Shown: positions 48,014-55,469 of the stretch, one piece after another | Position numbering within the stretch: position 1 is the stretch's first letter | How the letters are laid out: every line of letters begins with the position of its first letter | Source of the DNA: Chitinophagales bacterium | Lineage (GTDB): Bacteria > Bacteroidota > Bacteroidia > Chitinophagales > Saprospiraceae | Direction of reading: 5' to 3' | Assembly (NCBI GenBank): GCA_013298845.1 | Contig: JAAFJN010000003.1 | Coordinates: forward strand, 178,989 to 242,988 | Length of the DNA stretch: 64,000 nucleotides | Program-made: the position numbers and the translations under genes | Notes under the pieces: generated by a model | Seen by the model: the letters and a program-made list of their open reading frames with translations, nothing else | Databases searched by the model: none | Told to the model about the DNA's origin: nothing

Positions 48014-50779
48014 TTAGCGGATAATGGTTACGCCGCCGCTGTATTCTTGCACAACGCCATCAATGAAAGCCACGAGCGCGTACCAGGTATACACGCCGGT
48101 GGGCGCATCTTTGCCGCGGTAAGTGCCGTCCCAGCCCAATGCCGGGTCGTTCAGCATAATATCGCTTCCTTCAAATACCAGTGCCCCCCAACGGTCATAA
48201 ACTCTGAAAATGTCCATTTCTGCCGCCGCCGGACCGGAATAACCCGTAAATCGGTTATTGTCGGTGTCTTCGGAGGTAGGGTCAAAGACGTTGGGGAAAT
48301 ACACCGGGCGCAATTTGTTCACGGTGATGCGTACCGTCGCGGTATCCATACAGCCGTCATCATCGGTGATTTTGACGGTGTAAAACTCATTACCAACCGG
48401 GGTAATGAGCGGTTCAGCGCAATCGTTGCAACTCAGGCTGCCAGTAGCGGGTGTCCACATAAACGTTACTGCACGCCCCGCTGGTCCGGTTACGGTGCTG
48501 GTTTGTACGGTATAACCGAGGTCAATGGTAACATCGGTGGGAGAGACGAGCAGGGTAAGCGGTGGTGGTTGGTTTAAGGTAGCAAAAACGGAATCAATGC
48601 AACCGGAACTATCTTGTACTTTCACCCAATAATCGCCGCCTAGTAATCCTTTGATTACGTTGTTGGGTCGGTATCCGCCTCCAAGGGCCGAAAACCCATA
48701 TCCGGGTCGCCCACCGGAGGCACTCACTTCAATTTCGCCCGTGGGTACCCCCGCGCACAGGAGGTCTTTTGTACCCACCAGCGTTATGTTGAGTTGGGGT
48801 GGTTCAAGGATTGAGACACCTCCGGTGATACTGCACCCATTTCCGTCGCGCACCGTAACGCTGTACACGCCCGGTGCCAGGCCCGTGGCCTCGGCTTCGG
48901 TTTGGTTAAAAGTCCATTCGTACGTGAAATTGCCGACCCCGCCGCCGGGCTTGGCAATACCTACCCCGTCGTTAAACTGATAACAGGTAATGTCAATGGT
49001 GTCCATGTCGAGCGTAACCGGCGGGTTGTCGGTGACGGTCACGGTAAAGGTACCTTTGCACAACTCCGCGTCGAGGCCCAGAATGGTATACACCCCTGAT
49101 GCGTATCCGCCCTGCGAATTATCGGGAATAAACCCGTTGCCCCAGTTGAATTGATAAGGGCCTTGACCATTGGTGACGTTGAGGGTAATGATCCCGTTCC
49201 CATCTCCGGTGCACAACGGTTTTTGCACCTCCGGCAACACGGTGAGTTCCAGTTCCCGCACGTCAATGGAAAGTTCGGTGGTGCAGTTATTGGCATCTCT
49301 AATCACTAATTGGTACGTGCCAATGGCCAAGCCGGTTAGCGTATTGTTCGGGGTAAACGGACCGTTGTTCCAACTGTATTGATAAGGCGCAGTCCCCGAT
49401 TGGATATTGGTAATTTCGATGGCGCCGTTGGTGCCACCATTGCAGTCGGGAGCGGCAATAACGGTATCCACGGTTACCTTAGGATACACATTAACGTACT
49501 TAATATCGGTGACTTTGCAACCGAGGTTGGTCTCCACGGTAAGTACCACGGGTTGCAGGCCAGATTGGTTAAATTCCACCTGGTGCGGCCCTTTGCCGGT
49601 TGCAATCAGAGGTTGGGAATTGGCTCCAAAACTCCATTGCCATTTGGTAATATTGCCCAAATTAAACGTAGAAACGTCAATGACATCCACAATTTCACCG
49701 AGGCAAATCGCGCTTGGATTGGTGGTAAAGTCTATTTCCGGCCCCTGAAATTCGCCCGTTCCGCCAAATTCCACGCCAAATCCATTGCCCGATAAACTAA
49801 AATTATTGACGCACAGGGCATAGGTAGTGCCCGCAGTCATTTCCAAAGGGGACAGCCAGGCATTGTCGCCGTTGTCGGAGCAACCGGCATCCTCCGAAGT
49901 GTCATTTTCGCCGGTGCGCAATCCCGTTGGACCCAAACAGGGGGCCGAATTTACAAAGGGAGATTCGCCCGACGCCATACAACGCCGCACCTGTTTTCCC
50001 GCGCAATTAATCACACCGTTGGTAATCCCGTTGGGTAATTCGTACAGTACAAAGTCGAGGTCATCGGGGCCGTTGTTGGGGGTTAATGCAAAAGTAAGTG
50101 AACCGGCTTGCGAGCAGGTCCACACGAACCACGTGGAATTGGACTCGTTGTTGACACCTGAAGAGCCGTTAAAAAAACATTCGGCGTCGTTGAGTTCGCT
50201 GGGGTTAGATCCGGCACCGCTTACGTCTTTTACCACGAAGGGCGATTTGTCGCACAAAATAGACGCTTGCGGGCAGTCACTTTTGGGGTCTTCCGGCGGG
50301 TTATAATTGTTAAGGCATATTTGGAAAGTCCCCATTTGGTTATTGGCACCCTGCACGCGCACCAGGTACGTGGAGCCAACAAAAAGCCCGCCTTTATAAA
50401 GTTCGGCAACGTTGGCTCCGGTGTTATTGGACACGCATTCGAGTGCATCCAGCGTGCCGCCGCAAGTGCCAAAGTGTAGCGAAACAACGGGGTCTTGCAG
50501 GGTGCCGCCCGGCCCGTTGGGCGTAGCACCACGAACGGTGATGTTTATATCGGTGGCTTCGGCAGTAAATGCAAACCACACGTCATTTTGCGTTGGGCAA
50601 CCACTTGGGAAATAGTTGGTTGGGGTGGCTCCTACATTTGTATACGCGGCGATGGGGCTACAAAATGCCGTAACATCGGGGATAACAACCGGTGACGAGC
50701 ATTCGTCATTAGCGGGTTGGGCAAATGCGATAGCGCGGAACAGTAAGAGAGTGGCAAAAGTTAATATTAGTTTTCTCAT
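48014..50779 (-). CDS. Large T9SS type B protein with SprB-like repeats and PKD domain
   Basis: The 921-residue product has a signal peptide (through AIAFAQ). Two N-terminal beta-sandwich domains start PANDECSSPVVIPDVTAFCS and, near residue 168, KSDCPQASILCDKSPFVVKD. A PKD-like domain follows (ITKWQWSFGANSQPL), then at least three SprB-like repeats (GAIEITNIQSGTAPYQYSWN, GIITLNVTNGQGPYQFNWGN, GVGIAKPGGGVGNFTYEWTF). A type B sorting domain ends it (VYFPNVFDPTSEDTDNNRFT, ending YSGGVTIIR). Many paired Cys suggest disulfides. It is a probable surface adhesin or gliding-related cargo. It is convergent with crtA, 8 nt apart. Confidence 0.88.
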   Translation of the reverse strand: MRKLILTFATLLLFRAIAFAQPANDECSSPVVIPDVTAFCSPIAAYTNVGATPTNYFPSGCPTQNDVWFAFTAEATDINITVRGATPNGPGGTLQDPVVSLHFGTCGGTLDALECVSNNTGANVAELYKGGLFVGSTYLVRVQGANNQMGTFQICLNNYNPPEDPKSDCPQASILCDKSPFVVKDVSGAGSNPSELNDAECFFNGSSGVNNESNSTWFVWTCSQAGSLTFALTPNNGPDDLDFVLYELPNGITNGVINCAGKQVRRCMASGESPFVNSAPCLGPTGLRTGENDTSEDAGCSDNGDNAWLSPLEMTAGTTYALCVNNFSLSGNGFGVEFGGTGEFQGPEIDFTTNPSAICLGEIVDVIDVSTFNLGNITKWQWSFGANSQPLIATGKGPHQVEFNQSGLQPVVLTVETNLGCKVTDIKYVNVYPKVTVDTVIAAPDCNGGTNGAIEITNIQSGTAPYQYSWNNGPFTPNNTLTGLAIGTYQLVIRDANNCTTELSIDVRELELTVLPEVQKPLCTGDGNGIITLNVTNGQGPYQFNWGNGFIPDNSQGGYASGVYTILGLDAELCKGTFTVTVTDNPPVTLDMDTIDITCYQFNDGVGIAKPGGGVGNFTYEWTFNQTEAEATGLAPGVYSVTVRDGNGCSITGGVSILEPPQLNITLVGTKDLLCAGVPTGEIEVSASGGRPGYGFSALGGGYRPNNVIKGLLGGDYWVKVQDSSGCIDSVFATLNQPPPLTLLVSPTDVTIDLGYTVQTSTVTGPAGRAVTFMWTPATGSLSCNDCAEPLITPVGNEFYTVKITDDDGCMDTATVRITVNKLRPVYFPNVFDPTSEDTDNNRFTGYSGPAAAEMDIFRVYDRWGALVFEGSDIMLNDPALGWDGTYRGKDAPTGVYTWYALVAFIDGVVQEYSGGVTIIR

Positions 50780-50844
50780 ATTTTCGGTTTAAGAAATAGT
50801 AGTGCTGTACCGCAGTTGTGAAAAACCGCAGTACACTAAGGACG

Positions 50845-50852
50845 CAAAAATA
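50845..50852 (-). promoter_or_regulatory. -7 element (TATTTTTG) of the large T9SS type B gene
   Basis: The reverse strand reads TATTTTTG, 65 nt before the ATG at 50779 and just beyond the 3' end of rnpB. Confidence 0.5.
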
Positions 50853-50884
50853 TTGAAAAATGTTTGCCGAAAAGAGAAATAAAA

Positions 50885-51273
50885 AATTGCAGGCCTGTAA
50901 GCCGGATTCTGTCCCTTGTTCCCAAGGGCTTTGTCATTTATCTGGATCCACGCATCACTGCGGGATTCTGCGCTGCCTACCCCCCTTGCAGCACCCGCGA
51001 GCAACAGGCGGGAACCGAAGTTCCGCAAGGTGTACATGGCATTTCAATCCGCGAGGTTTATCCGCCCCCCATATTACTATGCGGCGCCGTGCGCTCTTAC
51101 CGCACGTTTTCACCCTTACCTCACCGAAGCGAGGCGGTAATTTTCTGTGACACGCTCTGTGCTCCGCCGAAACGAAACCCCACCCGTTAGGTGGCGCGGT
51201 GCTCTGTATTGTCCGGACTTTCCTCCCGCACCGCACCAAAATGCGGTTAAAGGCGACAAAGCGGCCTGCAATT
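50885..51273 (-). ncRNA. rnpB: RNase P RNA, class A
   Basis: The reverse strand carries the universally conserved P4 strand GAGGAAAGTCCGGAC (51211-51225 on the plus strand as its complement) and the matching ACAGAATCCGGCTTAC near the 3' end (50896-50911). The two ends, AATTGCAGGCC and GGCCTGCAATT, form a perfect 11-bp P1 helix and define the mature RNA at about 51273 to 50885, roughly 389 nt. A T-run follows the P1 3' strand and may end transcription. This ribozyme matures tRNA 5' ends. A -7 element ends 6 nt before its 5' end. Confidence 0.97.
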
Positions 51274-51279
51274 CGACGG

Positions 51280-51287
51280 CAAAAGTA
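51280..51287 (-). promoter_or_regulatory. -7 element (TACTTTTG) of rnpB
   Basis: The reverse strand reads TACTTTTG, CCGTCG, then the mature 5' end of rnpB. It gives an internal measure of about 6-7 nt between this element and the transcription start. Confidence 0.8.
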
Positions 51288-51298
51288 CACTAATTTGC

Positions 51299-52309
51299 TC
51301 AGAAACCGGCGTTATTGTTTTCAAAAAACCAGGAATTGCGCATAACAGTACTGTCGCTCAGTGATTCGAGGAAAAAAATCAGGTCCAATTGTTGGTTGGT
51401 GCTCAACTCCACCCGGTGGCCGGGGGTGTTGAATACATCGGTAAGCGTAGTTGCGCGACCATCGTGAAAATAAGGTGCCGTAAAGGACAAATTGCGCAGG
51501 GTTGGGGTCCGAAATTTAAAGGTATCGCTCGGGTTTTGGGTATGCTCGTACAAGCCTCGGTCGTCAGAATCGGGGAATCCCGCGTAATAAAATTGGTGGT
51601 TGGTAAAAAGTGTTCCCGAATGACAGTTGGCGCATCCCGTTTGGGGACTAAAAAATAAGTTGGCCCCGCGTTGGGCTTCCGGCGAAAGTGCCGCCGATTT
51701 TCCTTTTAAAAAAGCGTCGTAAGGGCTGTTCAGCGACACCAACGTGCGTTCAAAAGCCCCAATGGCGGCGGTAAGGTGTTCCAGCGTCCAACCGTTCAAT
51801 GCTTTTGGGTAGGCTTTTTGAAAAAGAGGTTGATAATCGCGGTCGCGCGAAAGTTCGGCCAATAAACTGTCCAGCGGTTTAGCGTAAGGGTGGGCTGGAG
51901 TGGTACGGGTAAGCCCCAGTTCCGGCGGCGTGGTGCCAAACAATGGACGCAGCATTTGTTCTTCAAAGGTGTGGATATCCGGATCGGCCCAGTTGAAGGA
52001 GCGCAGTAACGCTGAATTGATTAAGGAGGGCGCATTGCGGCGGACGGTATCACCCAGCAGGCCGGGAGAAGTACGGTATCCGTCGGAAAAAGCAAAGCGG
52101 GGATCGTGGCAAGATGCACACGATTTGGAGCCGGTCGCCGAAAGACGGGTATCAAAAAAAAGTTTTTTGCCTAATTGTGCCTGGGGCGAAGGAGGTGCCG
52201 CACGTCGCGAAAGGGTAGCGCAGTACACACTTCCAAAGAGAAGAAGAATAAAAACGACGTATTTGGGAAAAGGACGGTGGTAGGGAATTGGGTAAAATAG
52301 AACAGCCAT
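51299..52309 (-). CDS. Di-haem cytochrome c peroxidase (MauG/CcpA family)
   Basis: The 336-residue product has an N-terminal hydrophobic signal or anchor (VVFILLLFGSVYCATL) and two haem c sites: CASCH near residue 64 (in SKSCASCHDPRFAFSDG) and CANCH near residue 226 (TGCANCHSGTLFTNHQFYY). The family blocks RNAPSLINSALLRSFNWAD and FRTPTLRNLSFTAPYFHDGR are also present. These enzymes reduce hydrogen peroxide or oxidise partner proteins in the periplasm. It is monocistronic; no cytochrome or methylamine genes adjoin it. Its last codons overlap the likely -33 region of rnpB. Confidence 0.93.
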   Translation of the reverse strand: MAVLFYPIPYHRPFPKYVVFILLLFGSVYCATLSRRAAPPSPQAQLGKKLFFDTRLSATGSKSCASCHDPRFAFSDGYRTSPGLLGDTVRRNAPSLINSALLRSFNWADPDIHTFEEQMLRPLFGTTPPELGLTRTTPAHPYAKPLDSLLAELSRDRDYQPLFQKAYPKALNGWTLEHLTAAIGAFERTLVSLNSPYDAFLKGKSAALSPEAQRGANLFFSPQTGCANCHSGTLFTNHQFYYAGFPDSDDRGLYEHTQNPSDTFKFRTPTLRNLSFTAPYFHDGRATTLTDVFNTPGHRVELSTNQQLDLIFFLESLSDSTVMRNSWFFENNNAGF

Positions 52310-52336
52310 TTTTAGATTTTATGATGAAAAGGAACG

Positions 52337-52344
52337 CAAAGTTA
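52337..52344 (-). promoter_or_regulatory. -7 element (TAACTTTG) of the di-haem peroxidase gene
   Basis: The reverse strand reads TAACTTTG, 27 nt before the ATG at 52309. Confidence 0.6.
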
Positions 52345-52403
52345 ACCTTTCAACCTAAAACCCAAAAATGACTGTTCCGGTAAAAAAATAATGTTTTTTG
52401 TAA

Positions 52404-52748
52404 TTAGTTGGACGCTAATTCTACTGCCAATGAAGAGATTTCTTTCATTCTTTCCGTATTCAAAGAATAGAAAATGAATTTGCCTTCCCTTTGAGTGTTT
52501 ACCACTCCGGCACGACGTAAAATAGCGAGGTGTTGGCTGGCCACACTCTGTTCGATACGTAATTTAACGTATATTTCAGAAACAGTGAGACGACCACCCT
52601 GGTCAATCAAATCAAGCATCTTTTGGCGTAATTTGTGATTCAAAGCGCGTAAAACTAACACGGCTTTACGTAACTCCGTATAATCTACATAACGGGCTGT
52701 TGAATTCTCAGATGATGATTGAGCGTCTTGAACTTTAGCTTTTGCCAT
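52404..52748 (-). CDS. ArsR-family winged-helix transcription regulator
   Basis: The 114-residue product has a Ser-rich N-terminus and then an ArsR/SmtB winged helix: LRALNHKLRQKMLDLIDQGG, LTVSEIYVKLRIEQSVASQH as the recognition region (residues about 55-74), and LAILRRAGVVNTQREGKFIF as the wing. No ELCV-type metal site is seen, so the signal is not evident; many such proteins sense redox state or sulfur compounds. It is monocistronic. Its target is unknown; the divergent or adjacent genes are the peroxidase downstream and tsaB upstream. Confidence 0.88.
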   Translation of the reverse strand: MAKAKVQDAQSSSENSTARYVDYTELRKAVLVLRALNHKLRQKMLDLIDQGGRLTVSEIYVKLRIEQSVASQHLAILRRAGVVNTQREGKFIFYSLNTERMKEISSLAVELASN

Positions 52749-52805
52749 AAATTGGTACGTTGATTTATTAAAATAATAAATTAAATTTTATTGTAAGTGT
52801 ATTTT

Positions 52806-53516
52806 TTAAAAAAGTTTTTTGGAAGATGTTGTTATATTAGGTGGTTTCATATATATCGGGTTAAACGTATCTAGATTTTCTTTTAAACCGAGATGATATT
52901 TGTCATTGACAATTTTTCCAAGGTTTTTTGCCGAGCATTTCATTTCACCGAACGTAAAGGTGGTGTCTTCCGACGGTGTTGTTTTTTGTACTTTTGGAGT
53001 AGCGTTTCCGCAAAAAAAGATGTCTGCGTTTTTGTTTTTTGCAGTTTTTTTTATGTAATCGTTCAGATTATTATCTTCAATTATAAGGGGCTCTGCCGCG
53101 CGAATTAACTCATTATTGTTGTCATATGCTGCCAACCATACTTCATCTCTGCGCGCATCTAGCATTGCCAAAAATAAAACGTTTTTTTTCTGTGATTGTT
53201 GTGCGGCACCCCACGCTAATGCTTGTAATGTATCAACCGCAATCAATGGGATGCCCAACGCAAAACACAATCCTTTTGCCACCCCAGCCCCGGTTCTTAA
53301 CGAACTGTAGGACCCCGGCCCCTGCGATAATCCTACGGCAGACAATTGTTCATACCCAATTCCTGCTTCTTTTATACATGCCTCAATCATGGTTGTTATG
53401 ACCGAAATATGACTTTTGCAATCTATATCTTCCCTTATCGAAACTACTTTATCGTGAAAAGAAACCGCAACACTGCATACCTCACTACTAGTTTCTATTA
53501 GTAAAAAATTATACAT
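52806..53516 (-). CDS. tsaB: tRNA threonylcarbamoyladenosine biosynthesis protein TsaB
   Basis: The 236-residue product has the TsaB opening LLIETSSEVCSVAVSFHDKV. The central family motif VGLSQGPGSYSSLRTGAGVA follows at about residues 61-80, then AMLDARRDEVWLAAYD. TsaB supports TsaD in making t6A37 of tRNA. Codon use is much more AT-rich than in neighbours (frequent ATA, AAA, AAT, TTA), while the length is normal. A -7 element (TATCTTTG) lies 16 nt upstream. The upstream region also contains inverted repeats. Confidence 0.93.
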   Translation of the reverse strand: MYNFLLIETSSEVCSVAVSFHDKVVSIREDIDCKSHISVITTMIEACIKEAGIGYEQLSAVGLSQGPGSYSSLRTGAGVAKGLCFALGIPLIAVDTLQALAWGAAQQSQKKNVLFLAMLDARRDEVWLAAYDNNNELIRAAEPLIIEDNNLNDYIKKTAKNKNADIFFCGNATPKVQKTTPSEDTTFTFGEMKCSAKNLGKIVNDKYHLGLKENLDTFNPIYMKPPNITTSSKKLF

Positions 53517-53532
53517 AATGCTATATAAGCAG

Positions 53533-53540
53533 CAAAGATA
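53533..53540 (-). promoter_or_regulatory. -7 element (TATCTTTG) of tsaB
   Basis: The reverse strand reads TATCTTTG, 16 nt before the tsaB ATG at 53516. Confidence 0.6.
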
Positions 53541-53559
53541 TTTGTTTTTTTTCTATTCC

Positions 53560-53597
53560 AGTGTTTTTTTTTAAAAAAAATATCAAAAAAAAACACT
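53560..53597. repeat. 13-bp AT-rich inverted repeat at the tsaB -33 region
   Basis: AGTGTTTTTTTTT (53560-53572) and AAAAAAAAACACT (53585-53597) are exact reverse complements separated by 12 nt. The repeat lies where the -33 element of tsaB is expected. Confidence 0.65.
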
Positions 53598-53679
53598 TTC
53601 TTTACTTTAGACCTCAAATAGCACTTTTTTTGGTTGTTTTTTTATCGATAAGGTGTAAAAAGTGCGTTTGGGGTTGCAT

Positions 53680-53725
53680 CAACCGGGCGTTAAATTTAAT
53701 GCCCATTAAATTTAACGCCCGGTTG
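53680..53725. promoter_or_regulatory. Perfect 46-bp palindrome upstream of ftcD
   Basis: Arms of 22 nt (53680-53701 and 53704-53725) are exact reverse complements around a CC spacer. The core reads TTAAATTTAATG-CC-CATTAAATTTAA, with GC-rich outer parts ACCGGGCG/CGCCCGGT. It ends one base before the ftcD -7 element, so it covers the -33 region and lies outside the transcript. It is best read as an operator or cruciform. Confidence 0.8.
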
Positions 53726-53733
53726 TACCTTTG
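53726..53733 (+). promoter_or_regulatory. -7 element (TACCTTTG) of ftcD
   Basis: TACCTTTG ends 22 nt before the ATG at 53756, which excludes the upstream start at 53561. Confidence 0.75.
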
Positions 53734-53755
53734 CCCCGAATCCAAATTATTGTAT

Positions 53756-55435
53756 ATGCAACTGATAGAATGTGTGCCCAACTTCTCGGAGTGTCGGCCC
53801 GAGATCATCAAACAAATTACCGATGCCATCGAAAGTGTAGAGGGGGTTCACCTCCTCGACGTTGACCCCGGAAAAGCCACCAACCGAACGGTCGTTACGT
53901 TCGTCGGCGCACCCGCACCCGTCGTTGACGCCGCTTTTTTGGCCATTAAAAAAGCCTGCGAGGTCATTGATATGAGCCACCACAAAGGCGAACACCCGCG
54001 CATGGGCGCTACCGATGTTTGCCCGCTTATCCCCGTCGCCGGTATCTCGATGGAAGAGACGGCAAAATGGGCGACCCGGTTGGGTGAACGCGTGGGCCAG
54101 GAACTCGACCTGCCCGTTTACCTCTACGAGGCCGCCGCTACCCGCCCCGAACGGAAAAACCTTGCCACCATCCGCGCCGGAGAATACGAAGGTCTGCCCG
54201 AAAAAATCGTGAAACCGGACTGGAAACCCGATTTTGGTCCCGCCCGATTTAATACCAAAAGTGGCGCTACTGTGATCGGTGCCCGCGATTTTTTGGTGGC
54301 TTACAACGTTAACCTCAATACAACATCGGTGCGGCGGGCCAATTCCGTGGCTTTCGATGTGCGCGAAAAAGGCCGCGTCCTCAATGACCCCGCCACCGGG
54401 AAACCCCTCAAGGATGCCCAGGGAGAACCCGTGCGCCAACCCGGTTGGCTCAAAGGCGTAAAGGCCATTGGCTGGTTTATTGAAGAATACGGCGTGGCGC
54501 AAATTTCGATGAATATCACCGATACGAAACTTACCGCCTTGCACGAAGCCTTTGAAGCGTGTTGTAAAAGTGCCGACCAACGCGGTATGCGCGTGACTGG
54601 TTCGGAGTTGGTCGGTTTGGTGCCGTTGAAGGTCATGCTCGACGCCGGACGGTATTTTTTGCACAAACAGCAGCGCAGTTCCGGCGTTAGCGAAGCCGAA
54701 TTGATCAAAATTGCCGTTAAAAGCATGGGCCTCGACGAGTTGGCTCCTTTTGATCCACAACAAAAAATTATTGAATACAATATTGCCGCCAAAAATGCGG
54801 GTGCCTCCAAACGGCTCATTGACCTGAGTTTGCGGGCTTTTGCCGACGAAACGGCCTCCGAAAGCCCCGCCCCCGGTGGTGGTTCTATCAGTGCTTACGT
54901 GGGTGCTTTGGGCGTGTCGCTGGCCACAATGGTCGCCAACCTCAGCAGTCACAAACGGGGCTGGGACGAACGTTGGGCGGAATTTAGCCTTGCCGCTGAG
55001 CAGGGACAACGCCTCAAAGATGCCCTGTTGCGCACCGTGGACGAAGATACCAACGCTTTTAACGCGATTATGGCGGCATTTGGCTTGCCCAACGGCAGCC
55101 CGGAAGAAAAAGCGGCGCGAAAAGAGGCCATTCAGGCCGCCACCAAACTGGCCATCGAAGTACCCGCGCAGGTGATGCGGTTGTCGTACGAGTCATTTGC
55201 CTTAATTCGCCAGATGGCCGAGTCCGGTAATCCCAATTCCGTCACCGATGCCGGTGTGGGTGCCTTGTGCGCACGCTCAGCCGTACACGGCGCATTTTTG
55301 AATGTCAAAATTAACGCTTCGGGTCTCAACGATCGGGCATTTGCCGAGCAGGTTTTGGCCGAAGGTAACGCGCTCATTGCGCAGGCCGACGAAGCCGAAA
55401 AGGCTATTTTGGCCATTGTGAACGGTAAAATTTAA
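53756..55435 (+). CDS. ftcD: Glutamate formimidoyltransferase / formimidoyltetrahydrofolate cyclodeaminase
   Basis: From ATG 53756 the 559-residue product is the bifunctional FtcD of histidine degradation. The formiminotransferase domain has LIECVPNFSECRPEIIKQIT at the start, HHKGEHPRMGATDVCPLIPV with the catalytic His near residue 80, and GWFIEEYGVAQISMNITD. The cyclodeaminase domain starts at about residue 360 (SESPAPGGGSISAYVGALG). It moves the formimino group to tetrahydrofolate and releases ammonia. The length agrees with the fused vertebrate-like form common in Bacteroidota. hutU is 49 kb away. The promoter carries a 46-bp palindrome, suggesting repression. Confidence 0.95.
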   Translation: MQLIECVPNFSECRPEIIKQITDAIESVEGVHLLDVDPGKATNRTVVTFVGAPAPVVDAAFLAIKKACEVIDMSHHKGEHPRMGATDVCPLIPVAGISMEETAKWATRLGERVGQELDLPVYLYEAAATRPERKNLATIRAGEYEGLPEKIVKPDWKPDFGPARFNTKSGATVIGARDFLVAYNVNLNTTSVRRANSVAFDVREKGRVLNDPATGKPLKDAQGEPVRQPGWLKGVKAIGWFIEEYGVAQISMNITDTKLTALHEAFEACCKSADQRGMRVTGSELVGLVPLKVMLDAGRYFLHKQQRSSGVSEAELIKIAVKSMGLDELAPFDPQQKIIEYNIAAKNAGASKRLIDLSLRAFADETASESPAPGGGSISAYVGALGVSLATMVANLSSHKRGWDERWAEFSLAAEQGQRLKDALLRTVDEDTNAFNAIMAAFGLPNGSPEEKAARKEAIQAATKLAIEVPAQVMRLSYESFALIRQMAESGNPNSVTDAGVGALCARSAVHGAFLNVKINASGLNDRAFAEQVLAEGNALIAQADEAEKAILAIVNGKI

Positions 55436-55469
55436 TAAATAGGCGTGATCGGTAGACAATCCGAACACG

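Noticed and set aside
50864-51290. Short ORFs in several frames across 50.9-51.3 kb.
   Set aside because: The region is the RNase P RNA gene, defined by conserved P4 and P1 elements.
53747-55009. A 420-codon minus-strand ORF inside ftcD.
   Set aside because: Shadow of a well-conserved bifunctional enzyme; no promoter or family match.
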